A DNA stretch of 55,051 bases from an uncultured beta proteobacterium (GTDB taxonomy: Bacteria > Pseudomonadota > Gammaproteobacteria > Burkholderiales > Burkholderiaceae_C). Below are positions 7,346 to 16,725 of this stretch, piece by piece. The stretch spans positions 1 to 55,051 of the forward strand of contig CAIJOK010000144.1 of the NCBI GenBank assembly GCA_903822205.1, written 5' to 3'. A program made the translations under genes and the position numbers. A model generated the notes under the pieces. The model worked only from the letters and a program-made list of their open reading frames with translations. It was not told where the DNA came from and did not search any database. How positions within the stretch are numbered: position 1 is the first letter of the stretch; each line of letters starts with the position of its first letter.

Positions 7346-10300
7346 ATGCAAACCCCCACCCCTGACATCAACATCACCCCCAACCCCAGCGCAGCCCTTG
7401 ACTTTATCGTCCGCTGGAGCGGCATCGCAGCCAGCGAACTGGCCACCGCACAGAGCTTTGTGATCGACTTGTGTGCGTTATTGGGGGTGGACAGGCCCCA
7501 CCCCACGCCGCAGCAGGACTACATGTTTGAGCGCCCCGTCACTTTTTGCCACGGGGACGGCACCACCAGCGCCGGACGCATCGATTGCTATAAGCGCGGC
7601 CATTTTTGTCTGGAGTCCAAAAAGCTGAAAAGCGCCACCCACACCAAAGGCTTTGACGACGGCCTATTGCGAGCGCACGCCCAGGCGCAAAACTATGTCC
7701 GCGCCCTGCCAGCCGGCGAAGGCCGGCCGCCTTTTGTGCTGGTGGTCGATGTGGGCAATGTGATCGAGGTGTTTGCCGAGTTCAGCCAAAGCGGCGGCGC
7801 GTACATCCCTTTCCCAGACCCGCGAAGTTATCGCATCAAACTGACTGACCTGGCCCTGCCCGACATTCGAGAGCGCCTGCGGCTGATCTGGCTGTCACCC
7901 CACACGCTGAACCCCGCCCTGATCAGCGCCAAAGTCACCCGCGTGGTGGCCGACCTGCTGGCGCAATTGGCCACATCGCTTGAATCCAAAACGGCTGCAA
8001 CGCCCGTCGTACCTGCATCTGTAGCTACAGAAACAATAGCATCCTACTTGGCCCGCTGCCTGTTTTCGATGTTTGCCGAGGACATCGGCCTGTTGCCCAA
8101 AAATGCTTTTTTGGGGCTGCTGACCACCCACCAGCAAGACCCCGCTACGCTGCAAATCATGTTGCGCTGCCTGTGGGCGGACATGGACAGCGGCGGGTTT
8201 TGCATGGCATTGGCCAAAAAGGTGATGCACTTCAATGGCAAACTGTTCAAGCACAGCAGCGCTGATGGCTACAGCCTGCTGCTGACCACCGCGCAGATCG
8301 ACCTGTTGATCGCTGCGGCCAAAGCCGACTGGCGATCGGTAGAGCCTGCCATTTTTGGCACTCTGCTTGAGCGTGCCTTAAACCCCGTCGAGCGCCATGC
8401 CCTGGGTGCTCACTACACGCCTCGGGCGTATGTCGAACGGCTGGTGCTGCCCACGGTGATTGAGCCTCTGCGGGCCGAATGGGCCAATGCACAGGCTGCA
8501 GCGCTGGTCTTGGCGCACGACGACAAACTGGCAGAGGCCCGAGACCAGGTCAAACGGTTTCACCGTCGTTTGTGCAGCATTCGTGTGCTGGACCCCGCCT
8601 GTGGCAGTGCCAATTTTTTGTACGTCACGCTGGAGCACTTGAAACGGCTGGAGGGCGAGGTGCTATTGCAAATGGCGCAGTTAGGTGACAGTCAGGATGT
8701 CATGGCGGGGATCGGCGATACGGTCACTCTGCAACAACTGCGCGGTCTTGAGATCAACCCGCGAGCCGCCGCCGTGGCAGAGCTGGTGCTGTGGATCGGC
8801 TGGTTGCAATGGCACATCCGTGCACAAGGCAACGCCGCAGTGGCCGAGCCGGTGATCCATGATTACTGCAACATTGATTGTTGCGATGCCGTGCTGGCGT
8901 GGGATTCGCAAGAACCCGCATACAACGACCAAGGCCGCTTATTGACCCGCTGGGATGGTGTGACGTTCAAAACCCATCCGGTGACTGGCGTGCCCGAACC
9001 CGATGAAGCCGCACAAGTGCCGCAGTGGAAATACCAAAATGCGCGGGCTGCGGTGTGGCCTGAGGCTGACTTTATTGTGGGTAACCCGCCGTTTATTGGC
9101 AAACTCAAAGTGCGTGAGGCCCTGGGCGATGGCTATGTTTTGGCCTTGCGAGCCGCCTGGCCGCAAGTGCCCGACAGTGCTGATTTTGTGATGTACTGGT
9201 GGGCGCAAGCAGCAGCGCGGGTGGCCAGCGGGCGGGCGCAAAGGTTTGGATTGATCACCACCAACAGCATCACCCAGATTTTTAACCGGCAGGTGGTGCA
9301 GGCCGCATTGGACGGATCGCCTGCCTTGGCCTTGACATATGCCATTGCAGATCATCCGTGGGTGGACAGTGCCAATGGTGCTGCCGTTCGCATCGCCATG
9401 ACGGTAGCCGCTCTGTTGGCGACTGCCCCGGACAGCGGCGATCCGGCTGCTGCAAAAGCTGGACGCTTGCAAACTGTGACCCATGAAGTGACTGGCGACT
9501 ATGGCGAAGTGGCCGTGACGCTGACCGAGCAAACTGGCGTGATTCATGCTGATTTGACGATAGGTGTCAATGCCCAGCAGGCCCGACCTCTCAGATCCAA
9601 TCAGCGCATCAGTAGCACAGGCGTGATTCCGCATGGTGCAGGGATGGTGCTGACGTGTGAACAAGCAGCGCAAATGGAGCCGAATGCACCCATAAAACCC
9701 TATTGCAACGGCAAAGATTTGACTGACACCAACCGCCATCTTCGTGTGATTGATTTTTATGGGTTAAGTGCGGGCGATGTGCGTGAGAACTACCCCAAGT
9801 TGTACCAATGGCTACTGACCCGTGTCAAGCCTGCACGTGCTGTCAATCGCGACCGCGACTTGAGGGAAAAGTGGTGGCTGCACCGCCGCAATAACGACGA
9901 TATGCGCCAGTCACTGGCGGGCTTGCCTCGCTACATTGCCACCGTGATGACGGCCAAACACCGTGTATTTCAGTTTTTGGATGGTGTCATCCTGCCAGAT
10001 CAAACCTTGGTTGTTTTTGGACTTGACGATGCATTTGACTTGGGTGTACTGTCAAGTCAATTACATGGAATATGGGCTTTGGTACAAGGTGGAACGTTGG
10101 AGGATCGCCCTCGTTACAACAAAACCCGCTGCTTTGACACCTACCCCTTTCCCACAGAGTCCACCGGCCTGACCCCCGAACTGCGCCAAACAATCAGCGC
10201 AAAAGCCGAGCAAATCGACACCCACCGCAAGCAGGTGTTATCTGCATCGGGCGCGTCCAAAGAATTGACGCTGACCGGCCTGTACAACGTGATGCAAGCC

Positions 10301-10876
10301 CTGCGTGAGGGCCGAGCGCTATCAGCCAAAGAACAATCCATCCACACCCGGGGCATCGTCACCGTCCTGAAAGAACTGCACGATGAACTGGACTCCGCCG
10401 TGCTGGCGGCCTACGGTTGGAGCGACTTACACCCATCCACCGACAGCCAAAAATTGCTTACCCGATTGCTCGCCCTAAACGCCCAACGCGCCGCAGATGA
10501 AGCCAAAGGCACCATCCACTGGCTGCGTCCCGACTTTCAAAACCCGCCAAGCAAGCTATCAAATAAAGAGCAAACAATGCAGGTGCAGCAAGCCTTAGAG
10601 GTCGATCGGCCACAACAGGGGTTGTCCGAACCAGAGGGCAAAACAACCGACCCCAAAACCGCCACACCTTGGCCCGCCACCCTGCCCGAGCAGATCAGCG
10701 CTGTCGCGCAACTGCTGACCGCCGCCCCCACCGCATTCACCTTGGCGCAGATAGAGGCAGCCTTTAAGGGCCGTGGACAGTGGAAAAAGTCTTTGCCTGT
10801 TCTGCTTCAAACGCTGGAAGCAGTGGGCAAGGCACAGCGCAGCGATGCTGACGGTGTGACAGTTTGGCGAGGGTGA
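7346..10876 (+). CDS. MmeI-like type IIL restriction-methylation protein
   Basis: A 1176-residue single chain combining nuclease, adenine methyltransferase and target recognition. The N-terminal PD-(D/E)XK site reads RIDCYKRGHFCLESKK, with D80, E90 and K92 at MmeI-type spacing. A helical linker follows, with HYTPR at about 356-360. The SAM motif I is LDPACGSANF (416-424) and motif IV is GNPPF (579-583). A C-terminal recognition region contains YCNGKDLTD, and the tail (after about 1070) is specific to this protein. Family members recognise an asymmetric site, methylate one strand and cleave at a distance; the recognition sequence cannot be read by eye. The J-domain and HIRAN genes follow in the same direction. 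All catalytic residues I can check are intact. Confidence 0.9.
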   Translation: MQTPTPDINITPNPSAALDFIVRWSGIAASELATAQSFVIDLCALLGVDRPHPTPQQDYMFERPVTFCHGDGTTSAGRIDCYKRGHFCLESKKLKSATHTKGFDDGLLRAHAQAQNYVRALPAGEGRPPFVLVVDVGNVIEVFAEFSQSGGAYIPFPDPRSYRIKLTDLALPDIRERLRLIWLSPHTLNPALISAKVTRVVADLLAQLATSLESKTAATPVVPASVATETIASYLARCLFSMFAEDIGLLPKNAFLGLLTTHQQDPATLQIMLRCLWADMDSGGFCMALAKKVMHFNGKLFKHSSADGYSLLLTTAQIDLLIAAAKADWRSVEPAIFGTLLERALNPVERHALGAHYTPRAYVERLVLPTVIEPLRAEWANAQAAALVLAHDDKLAEARDQVKRFHRRLCSIRVLDPACGSANFLYVTLEHLKRLEGEVLLQMAQLGDSQDVMAGIGDTVTLQQLRGLEINPRAAAVAELVLWIGWLQWHIRAQGNAAVAEPVIHDYCNIDCCDAVLAWDSQEPAYNDQGRLLTRWDGVTFKTHPVTGVPEPDEAAQVPQWKYQNARAAVWPEADFIVGNPPFIGKLKVREALGDGYVLALRAAWPQVPDSADFVMYWWAQAAARVASGRAQRFGLITTNSITQIFNRQVVQAALDGSPALALTYAIADHPWVDSANGAAVRIAMTVAALLATAPDSGDPAAAKAGRLQTVTHEVTGDYGEVAVTLTEQTGVIHADLTIGVNAQQARPLRSNQRISSTGVIPHGAGMVLTCEQAAQMEPNAPIKPYCNGKDLTDTNRHLRVIDFYGLSAGDVRENYPKLYQWLLTRVKPARAVNRDRDLREKWWLHRRNNDDMRQSLAGLPRYIATVMTAKHRVFQFLDGVILPDQTLVVFGLDDAFDLGVLSSQLHGIWALVQGGTLEDRPRYNKTRCFDTYPFPTESTGLTPELRQTISAKAEQIDTHRKQVLSASGASKELTLTGLYNVMQALREGRALSAKEQSIHTRGIVTVLKELHDELDSAVLAAYGWSDLHPSTDSQKLLTRLLALNAQRAADEAKGTIHWLRPDFQNPPSKLSNKEQTMQVQQALEVDRPQQGLSEPEGKTTDPKTATPWPATLPEQISAVAQLLTAAPTAFTLAQIEAAFKGRGQWKKSLPVLLQTLEAVGKAQRSDADGVTVWRG

Positions 10877-10940
10877 CTGCCATGAATCCGGAGCGACACG
10901 CCCGAACGATAAAACTGACCTGTAGCCCGCTGACCTGTTG

Positions 10941-10974
10941 TAGCCCGCATGAAGCGCAAGCGCAATGCGGGGTT
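10941..10974 (+). repeat. REP-like palindromic element
   Basis: CCCGCAT (10944-10950) and ATGCGGG (10965-10971) flank GAAGCGCAAGCGCA, resembling the dispersed 'GTAGCCCGCAT...GCGCAAGCGCAATGCGGG' element of many proteobacteria. A partial copy of its left end (TGTAGCCCGC) lies at 10921-10930. It sits in the gap between the restriction gene and the J-domain gene. Confidence 0.6.
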
Positions 10975-10992
10975 CTTGCCCATACCCCCCCC

Positions 10993-11823
10993 ATGCCAAC
11001 CCCCATCGATCTGCCCCCGTCACTTGACACGCCGCCCGCATTAACGGTCATCGAAACCCTGCGAACCGAGCTGGCCGTGCTGCAAGAGGCCGTGCAGCGC
11101 GTTGAAGTCCATGAAGCGCCCATATTGACGGCACGCTATTTGGCTACTTTGGGTGAACGTGAATACAAGCTGTTGCAGTTGCAGGTGGATGTGCGCGCTT
11201 ACCGGCGTCGCATTGAGCTGGCGCAAGCGGTATGTAACCGTGGCCACAAGTTGGATCTACGTGCTGTGGCTGACATCGATGCCTCTGTCAACACCGAACT
11301 GCAAGAGTGGCATCAAGCACTGAAACAACGTGAACAGGATTTGGTGCTGGCCCACTTCAATCTGAAAACCATGCAACTCTTGCCGGATGACGAAGTACAG
11401 CGAGCCAAACAAGCCTATCGCCAATTGGCACGCTGGCTGCACCCCGATGCCCATCCAGAAAACGCCGCTCTGTTTGCCAGATTCTGGCCCGCCGTTCAGT
11501 CTGCCTATCGGGCCTGCGACGTGGATGAACTTGAAACGCTGGTACAGGTCATCGCCCGTGAATTGCCCGATGTGCCGCCTGTCGCAGACGATGAGGCTTT
11601 GGCGCAGCACCTAAAAGAACTAATTGCCGCGCAGGCACGCCAATTGGCCGACTTGCAAGCGCAGCCCCCCATGTGCTATCGCGTACAGCTTGACGATGCT
11701 GTGTGGGTGGCCAGGCGCTGCGCCGAGATGGACTTGGCCATTCACCTTGAGGCTGCGCAGTTGGCGGCACTGGTGGGGCGTTTTGCTGATTTGACCGCAT
11801 CAGCGGCCCCTGGCCAGGAGTGA
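10993..11823 (+). CDS. J-domain-like coiled-coil protein
   Basis: A protein of 276 residues from the ATG at 10993. The middle carries a J-domain-like helix pair with an intact HPD motif (AKQAYRQLARWLHPDAHPE, HPD at about 150-152) followed by FARFWPAVQSAYRACD. Glu/Leu/Gln-rich helical stretches on both sides look like coiled coil. HPD motifs stimulate DnaK-type ATPases. An upstream in-frame start at 10864 would overlap the restriction gene and translate the REP-like element, so it is disfavoured. The position between a restriction enzyme and a HIRAN protein suggests a role in the same cassette. Confidence 0.7.
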   Translation: MPTPIDLPPSLDTPPALTVIETLRTELAVLQEAVQRVEVHEAPILTARYLATLGEREYKLLQLQVDVRAYRRRIELAQAVCNRGHKLDLRAVADIDASVNTELQEWHQALKQREQDLVLAHFNLKTMQLLPDDEVQRAKQAYRQLARWLHPDAHPENAALFARFWPAVQSAYRACDVDELETLVQVIARELPDVPPVADDEALAQHLKELIAAQARQLADLQAQPPMCYRVQLDDAVWVARRCAEMDLAIHLEAAQLAALVGRFADLTASAAPGQE

Positions 11824-11827
11824 CAGG

Positions 11828-12244
11828 GTGACTTCCCTCTCTCGCAGTCTGGTCGAGATAAAAGACATCAGCCGTGAGCTGATGGAACGCACGTTCAAGT
11901 CCCAAACGCCGGCGCTGCCCTTCACACGCGACCTGTTTTTGATTGAAACCCACGTCGCCGGTTTGGCTCACTACCAAATGGAAACAGTGCAAGCACAGTT
12001 GGCCGCAGGGTTACCGCTGTTGCTGCAACGTGAACCCTTCAATCAACACGATGATCTGGCCATTGAGGTGCTGACTTGCGAGCGTGTCAAGCTGGGCTAT
12101 GTCCCCAAAAACCGCAACCCTGTGCTGGCTCGCCTGATGGATGCCGGCAAATGCCTGATCGCCGAGGTCTGCACCGTGGGCACCTGGGAAGGCTGGAGCA
12201 CCCCGAGCCACGAAGTGCGCTTTCGGATCAGTTTGAGAGAATGA
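11828..12244 (+). CDS. HIRAN-domain protein
   Basis: A 138-residue protein starting with GTG, with AGGAG 9 nt upstream and 4 bp after the preceding stop. From about residue 37 it follows the HIRAN fold pattern: FLIETHVAGLAHYQ, LPLLLQREPFNQHDDLAIEVLT, VKLGYVPKNRNPVLARLMDAGK. HIRAN domains bind DNA ends or damaged DNA and are often fused to or encoded beside helicases, nucleases and restriction systems. Here it is stand-alone and last of three co-directional cassette genes. Confidence 0.8.
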   Translation: MTSLSRSLVEIKDISRELMERTFKSQTPALPFTRDLFLIETHVAGLAHYQMETVQAQLAAGLPLLLQREPFNQHDDLAIEVLTCERVKLGYVPKNRNPVLARLMDAGKCLIAEVCTVGTWEGWSTPSHEVRFRISLRE

Positions 12245-12381
12245 AGCCAATGCGTAGATTCCTGGAAAGCAGCGACAAGAGACGCAAAGATATTGGCTCC
12301 CTGTTTGTTCCTGACATCCAACGCTGTCCAACAACAACCGAAATAACCACTTCGATCACTGGTAGAAGCAATGGTAAATAA
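12241..12381 (+). CDS. Possible small protein overlapping the HIRAN gene
   Basis: An ATG overlaps the HIRAN stop codon (ATGA) and opens a 46-codon frame starting MKPMRRFLESSDKRRKDIG. The 4-bp overlap is typical of translational coupling. There is no recognisable domain, and the tail is Thr-rich. It could equally be chance. Confidence 0.25.
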   Translation: MKPMRRFLESSDKRRKDIGSLFVPDIQRCPTTTEITTSITGRSNGK

Positions 12382-12385
12382 ATCC

Positions 12386-12423
12386 GCAAAAACAAACCTA
12401 ACTTATTGATTTTATTAGGTTTG
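12386..12423 (-). terminator. Terminator downstream of tRNA-Ser
   Basis: CAAACCTAA (12393-12401) and TTAGGTTTG (12415-12423) form a perfect 9-bp stem around a 13-nt loop. Read on the minus strand the stem is followed by TTTTTG, directly after the tRNA 3' end. It is also positioned to stop plus-strand transcription from the restriction cassette. Confidence 0.65.
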
Positions 12424-12516
12424 TGGCGGAAACGAAGGGATTCGAACCCTTGATGGGGCTCTACACCCCATACTCCCTTAGCAGGGGAGCACCTTCGGCC
12501 ACTCGGTCACGTTTCC
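12424..12516 (-). tRNA. tRNA-Ser(GCT)
   Basis: Read on the minus strand, acceptor strands GGAAACG and CGTTTCC pair fully, followed by G and an encoded CCA. The anticodon arm is CTCCCCTGCTAAGGGAG, anticodon GCT. A long variable arm (GTATGGGGTGTAGAGCCCCAT) identifies a class II serine tRNA, and GGTTCGAATCC forms the T arm. Length 93 nt. Confidence 0.97.
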
Positions 12517-12565
12517 TGCACACTCTGTCCAATTATGTCATGACTCTGGCGGGAGAGTACCGCCA

Positions 12566-12601
12566 CAAGCTCATCAAGCTCATCAAGCTCATCAAGCTCA
12601 T
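12566..12601. repeat. 9-bp tandem repeat, four copies
   Basis: CAAGCTCAT is repeated four times exactly in the gap upstream of tRNA-Ser (12517-12747). I see no gene in this gap. A frame on the minus strand would read a poly-LDE tract through the repeat and is judged spurious. Confidence 0.9.
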
Positions 12602-12747
12602 CCAGAGTTCGCCAGGGTTGCGCAGTGCGCAGATCTATGGACTGTTCACAACCGGATGTCCATTCTGTGGGTATGTCTTGATCGCTTGGCATCGTGTCCC
12701 ATAGAATCTGGCCCCCTTCGATTCTTAACTCGCGATTGGAATTTGCC

Positions 12748-13224
12748 ATGACACGTTGGATGCTTTGGACTTTGTCCGTGACTTGTGTGCTGATTTTGAC
12801 GGCCTGCGCTACCAGCAGTCCGGATGTGGTTCAGCGTGAGGATGCCCAGCGTTTGTCACAGGTTCAAGACGGCGTGGTGCTCACAGTGCGCCCTGTGGTC
12901 GTGGACGGTAGCCAGACCGGTATTGGCGCTGCCGTGGGTGGCATCACAGGTGCTGTCGCGGGTTATAGCGGTAGCGGTGTGCCACGCGAAGCCCAGGTGC
13001 TGGGGCTTTTGGCCGGTGTGGCCGGTGCAGCAGCAGGCAACGCCGTCGAACGTCTGACTACGCGTGAAGATGCCGTTGAAATTGTGATCCAGCTTAAGGG
13101 CGGCGAACGCCGCGCCATCGTTCAGGCGAAGGGCAACGAGACCTTTGTCCCGGGTGATGCCGTTATTTTGGTCACCAGCAGCGGCAAAGTCCGCGTCGCC
13201 AAGGCCCCCAAGATCGCTCCGTAG
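12748..13224 (+). CDS. Glycine-zipper outer-membrane lipoprotein (SlyB/Pcp-like)
   Basis: A 158-residue protein with a lipoprotein signal: MTRWMLWTLSVTCVLILTAC, lipobox LTAC, lipidated Cys at residue 20. The mature part holds a Gly-zipper membrane-associated segment (TGIGAAVGGITGAVAGYSG ... GLLAGVAGAAAGNAVE) as in the 17-kDa antigen/SlyB family, then a small beta-rich domain. Such proteins sit in the outer membrane and support envelope integrity. It is monocistronic, convergent with dcd. Confidence 0.85.
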   Translation: MTRWMLWTLSVTCVLILTACATSSPDVVQREDAQRLSQVQDGVVLTVRPVVVDGSQTGIGAAVGGITGAVAGYSGSGVPREAQVLGLLAGVAGAAAGNAVERLTTREDAVEIVIQLKGGERRAIVQAKGNETFVPGDAVILVTSSGKVRVAKAPKIAP

Positions 13225-13314
13225 TCAGCGATGGGGCTGTGTGCATCCTGGATGCGCGGCGCATACAAGGCTTGCGCAGCTTGATCGATCGGATGGATCG
13301 ATCGGGTTGATTCA

Positions 13315-13884
13315 TCAAGTCTTTGGCAGGGTAACGCCACTTTGCCCTTGGTATTTGCCGCCACGATCCTTGTAGCTGGTTTCACACACTTCATCGCTTT
13401 CAAAAAACAAGACTTGGGCGCAGCCCTCGCCAGCGTAGATTTTGGCCGGCAACGGTGTCGTGTTGCTGAATTCAAGGGTGACGTAACCTTCCCATTCAGG
13501 CTCAAAGGGGGTCACGTTCACAATGATGCCGCAGCGGGCGTAAGTGCTTTTGCCCAAGCAGATCGTGAGCACATTGCGCGGAATGCGAAAGTACTCCACG
13601 GTGCGCGCCAATGCAAAACTGTTGGGCGGGATGATGCAGACTTCGCTGTCAAAATCCACAAAACTGTGCTCGTCAAAGTTTTTGGGGTCAACCACCGTGC
13701 TGTGAATGTTGGTGAATACCTTGAACTCTGGCGCACACCGGATGTCGTACCCGTAGCTGCTGGTGCCGTAGCTGACGATCTTTTGACCATTGGCATTTAA
13801 GCGAACCTGTCCAGGCTCAAAAGGCTCGATCATCTTGTGCGCCAACGCCATGCGACGAATCCATCGATCGCTTTTAATGCCCAT
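13315..13884 (-). CDS. dcd: dCTP deaminase
   Basis: Dcd converts dCTP to dUTP, which Dut hydrolyses to give the dUMP precursor of dTTP. The sequence shows [32 protein letters not shown] (active-site and trimer region, with the catalytic Glu in TLEFSN) and the C-terminal [17 protein letters not shown]. The length of 189 matches the betaproteobacterial form. The gap to the convergent lipoprotein gene (13225-13314) contains two GATCGATC palindromes 5 bp apart, possibly part of a shared terminator. Confidence 0.95.
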   Translation of the reverse strand: MGIKSDRWIRRMALAHKMIEPFEPGQVRLNANGQKIVSYGTSSYGYDIRCAPEFKVFTNIHSTVVDPKNFDEHSFVDFDSEVCIIPPNSFALARTVEYFRIPRNVLTICLGKSTYARCGIIVNVTPFEPEWEGYVTLEFSNTTPLPAKIYAGEGCAQVLFFESDEVCETSYKDRGGKYQGQSGVTLPKT

Positions 13885-14004
13885 GTTTCTTCCTGATAGG
13901 ACTGAGCGCCCTTAAACACCAAGTTCTTGATAGATGACGAGCCTTGACCCCGGCACTGGCTTGAAGATCAGGGCTGCTTGGTTCCCCACCTGACCCGGTC
14001 GACC

Positions 14005-14019
14005 CCCGCACCATGCGGG
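14005..14019 (-). terminator. Hairpin downstream of hemL
   Basis: CCCGCA and TGCGGG pair around a CCA loop in the 186-bp gap between hemL and dcd. It has no clear T-run on the minus strand, so it may be a weak or Rho-assisted stop. The palindrome GGTCGACC lies just beside it. Confidence 0.3.
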
Positions 14020-14070
14020 AAGGCCCGTCGGTTTGGATTGTAAGTGACCCCGGGTGTTGTCTGAAAAACG

Positions 14071-15375
14071 CTATACCCCCTGAAAGGCCTCTGCTGCTGC
14101 TGCTACGGTGTCTGCAATGTCCTGATCGGTATGCGCGGCACTGACAAAACCGGCCTCAAACAACGCAGGTGCCAAATAAACATTGCGGTTCAACATGCCA
14201 TGAAAAAACTGGTTAAAGCGTTTGCCGTCTGACTGCATCACCTGGCGGTAGTTTTGCGGCAGAGTTGCCTGAATAAAAAACCCCATCATTCCGCCCTCGC
14301 TGTCTCCGCAAAACGGGACACCTGCTGCTGCGGCGCTCTGTTTCAGGCCACTGATCAGGGCGCGGGTTTTGCGTGACAGGTCTTCATAAAACCCCGTGCG
14401 GCTGACTTCACGTAAAGTGGCTAGACCGCAAGCCGTGGCCACAGGGTTGCCAGACAGCGTACCGGCTTGATAGACAGGGCCCAACGGGGCCAAGTGTTCC
14501 ATCACAGCACGCTTGCCCCCAAAGGCCGCTAACGGCATACCGCCGCCGATGACCTTGCCCATGACGGTTATATCCGGCGCAAAGCCAGGAATGGCGCGGG
14601 CATAGATACTTTGGGCACCACCTGCTGCTACCCTAAAGCCCGTCATCACCTCATCAAACACCAGCAGGGCACCGTGCTGGGTGCAAAGCTCACGACAGCG
14701 TTTGACAAACGCGACGCTGGCACGAACAAAGTTCATGTTGCCGCCAATAGGCTCCATCATCAGGCACGCAATGTGACTGCCTTGGGTCGCAAAGGCCTGC
14801 TCCAACTGCTCAATGTTGTTGTACTCCAGCACCAGAGTGTGCTGCGCAACCTCTGGCGGGACACCGGCACTGGTGGGGTGGCCAAAGGTGGCCAGGCCTG
14901 AGCCTGCCCTGACCAGCAAAGAATCGGCGTGACCGTGGTAGCAGCCTTCAAATTTGATGAACTTGCTGCGGCCTGTTGCGCCTCGGGCCAGGCGGATGGC
15001 GCTCATCGCGGCCTCGGTGCCAGAGCTGACCAGCCTGACCATGTCCATGGACGGCATCAGCGCCAGAATGTGTTCGGCCAGCTCAAGCTCGCGCTCGGTG
15101 GGTGCGCCATAGGAGAACCCATCCAGTAGGGCGCGCTGAACGGCCTCAACCACGGCTGGGTGGCCGTGGCCCAGGATCATCGGCCCCCATGAGCCTATGT
15201 AATCAATGTAGCGCTGCCCGTTGGCATCCCACATATAGGCACCTTGGGCACGCTGGATAAAACGAGGAGTGCCACCTACGGCGCGAAAAGCGCGCACGGG
15301 AGAATTAACCCCGCCGGGGATGACTTTTTGGGCGCGATCAAACAGGGCAACATTGCGATCAGATGGGAGGTTCAT
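14071..15375 (-). CDS. hemL: Glutamate-1-semialdehyde 2,1-aminomutase
   Basis: HemL, a PLP enzyme, converts glutamate 1-semialdehyde to 5-aminolevulinate in the C5 route to heme. The N-terminus reads [18 protein letters not shown]. The cofactor Lys lies in [17 protein letters not shown] (K274), the PLP-ring Asp in [12 protein letters not shown], and the Gly/Ser phosphate site in SSGTEAAM. At 434 residues it is complete. In many relatives thiD and a rubredoxin gene lie between hemL and pilG; neither is visible here. Confidence 0.96.
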   Translation of the reverse strand: MNLPSDRNVALFDRAQKVIPGGVNSPVRAFRAVGGTPRFIQRAQGAYMWDANGQRYIDYIGSWGPMILGHGHPAVVEAVQRALLDGFSYGAPTERELELAEHILALMPSMDMVRLVSSGTEAAMSAIRLARGATGRSKFIKFEGCYHGHADSLLVRAGSGLATFGHPTSAGVPPEVAQHTLVLEYNNIEQLEQAFATQGSHIACLMMEPIGGNMNFVRASVAFVKRCRELCTQHGALLVFDEVMTGFRVAAGGAQSIYARAIPGFAPDITVMGKVIGGGMPLAAFGGKRAVMEHLAPLGPVYQAGTLSGNPVATACGLATLREVSRTGFYEDLSRKTRALISGLKQSAAAAGVPFCGDSEGGMMGFFIQATLPQNYRQVMQSDGKRFNQFFHGMLNRNVYLAPALFEAGFVSAAHTDQDIADTVAAAAEAFQGV

Positions 15376-15823
15376 GGATCAAATAAGGGTATGGGTGAGG
15401 TAATAGTGCAGCAATCATTAGAGCAAGTGTATGCAAACGTGATCTATGTGACCATGACACCGATCGTTTGCAAAGGTCAGATTCCTACAGGGCTGCTGCC
15501 ACAAATTTGACCATTTTAGGGGGCATCTGTGCTGTGATGGGCCGGTGTTGGCTTGCATCAAATGGGTTCCAGACCCAAAATCTACTGGTAAACTGCCAGG
15601 CCAAAGCGGGATACTCAAAGCGCAAAGATTTTCGTGCCGAGGGTGTACGCTTGACGCGCCGATAAGCCCGATAAGCTCGATAGGCACTACGTACTGATGC
15701 CCACAAAACAGCCCGTTGGCTTGGAACCTGCACAGCCATCATGGAAGATTTTGCATCAGCCCTCAAAGCAACCCCTCACGGGTTCGTTTGCCATTTAACT
15801 GGCCCATTCAGGAGCAATCTCTG
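15376..15823. other. Gene-poor gap between hemL and pilG with 9-bp repeats
   Basis: 448 bp without a convincing gene. Three 9-bp units begin at 15661, 15670 and 15679 (GATAAGCCC, GATAAGCTC, GATAGGCAC). A minus-strand frame at 15485-15766 (about 93 codons, Arg/Tyr-rich through the repeat) has no recognised domain and no ribosome-binding site. The hemL and pilG promoters must lie in this gap, but I see no strong match. Confidence 0.6.
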
Positions 15824-16222
15824 ATGAATCCTCCAGACGCACCTTTGAAAATTCTGGTTGTTGATGACAGCAACACCATCCGTCGCAGCGCTGAAATATT
15901 TCTGAAGGCTGGTCAATACGAGGTCGTACTGGCTGAGGATGGTTTTGATGCCTTGGCCAAGGTCAGCGACTACCGTCCGGACTTGATCTTTTGTGACATT
16001 CTCATGCCACGGCTGGATGGCTACCAGACATGCGCCATCATCAAGCAAAACGCCAGGTTTGCCAAGGTTCCTGTTGTGATGCTCTCGTCCAAAGACGGTG
16101 TTTTTGACAAGGCACGTGGCCGCATGGTCGGTGCCCAAGATTATTTGACCAAACCCTTTACCAAAGATCAGTTGTTGCAGGCGGTTGAACAGTTTGGAAA
16201 TTTGGTACATGGAGATATCTAA
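15824..16222 (+). CDS. pilG: Twitching-motility response regulator PilG
   Basis: A 132-residue single-domain receiver, first gene of the Pil-Chp chemosensory operon, which controls type IV pilus extension/retraction. Acidic pocket VVDDS, phospho-acceptor Asp in IFCDILMPRLDGYQ, switch Ser in VVMLSSKDG and Lys in LTKPF are all intact. AGGAG lies 9 nt upstream of the ATG at 15824. PilG output (PilB-driven extension, FimL/adenylate cyclase in Pseudomonas) is family knowledge, not visible here. Confidence 0.93.
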   Translation: MNPPDAPLKILVVDDSNTIRRSAEIFLKAGQYEVVLAEDGFDALAKVSDYRPDLIFCDILMPRLDGYQTCAIIKQNARFAKVPVVMLSSKDGVFDKARGRMVGAQDYLTKPFTKDQLLQAVEQFGNLVHGDI

Positions 16223-16587
16223 TGGCTATTCATAACATACTCGTGATCGATGATTCAAAAACGGAATTGATGTTTTTGACAGACATACTCCAAAAAAAAG
16301 GCTTTGCCGTTCGCACCGCTGAAAACGCAGAAGACGCTCTACAGCGCCTGTCCGATGCAAAACCCGATTTGATTTTGATGGATGTCGTGATGCCCGGGCA
16401 AAATGGTTTCCAACTGACACGCTCGATCAACCGCAACCCCGACTATGCGGATATTCCAATCATCATGTGTACCAGCAAAAACTTGGAGACCGACCGCGTC
16501 TGGGGTCTGCGCCAAGGTGCGCGTGACTACATCACCAAGCCCGTCAATGCACGCGATCTGATGGCCAAAATCAAGGCTCTTGGCTGA
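16222..16587 (+). CDS. pilH: Twitching-motility response regulator PilH
   Basis: A 121-residue CheY-like receiver sharing one base with the pilG stop (TAATG), indicating coupled translation. Acidic pocket VIDDSK, phospho-acceptor Asp in LILMDVVMPGQNG, CTSK and ITKPV are present. In the Pil-Chp pathway PilH works as phosphate sink or retraction regulator opposite PilG. Confidence 0.93.
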   Translation: MAIHNILVIDDSKTELMFLTDILQKKGFAVRTAENAEDALQRLSDAKPDLILMDVVMPGQNGFQLTRSINRNPDYADIPIIMCTSKNLETDRVWGLRQGARDYITKPVNARDLMAKIKALG

Positions 16588-16597
16588 TGGATGACAT

Positions 16598-16632
16598 ACG
16601 TATTTTCAAAAAATTAAATACGTCATTTTTTT
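16598..16632 (+). terminator. Terminator between pilH and pilI
   Basis: ACGTATTT (16598-16605) pairs with AAATACGT (16616-16623) and is followed by CA and then eight T. It lies 11 bp after the pilH stop, so pilGH may be transcribed in excess over pilIJ-chpA. The AT-rich rest of the 138-bp gap could hold a secondary promoter. Confidence 0.65.
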
Positions 16633-16725
16633 TGTCAAGTTGGCACTAATGCACGTCATTGCTGCATGAGATGCTATAAATTTGTAATTTGATTAAGTAT
16701 TTAACTTTTTATAGACAGCTTATTT

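Noticed and set aside
12507-12749. 80-codon minus-strand frame with an LDELDE run
   Set aside because: Overlaps the tRNA-Ser 5' end and is generated by the 9-bp tandem repeat.
15485-15766. 93-codon Arg/Tyr-rich minus-strand frame between hemL and pilG
   Set aside because: No Shine-Dalgarno, no domain, and part of it is repeat-derived; kept only as a note in the gap entry.
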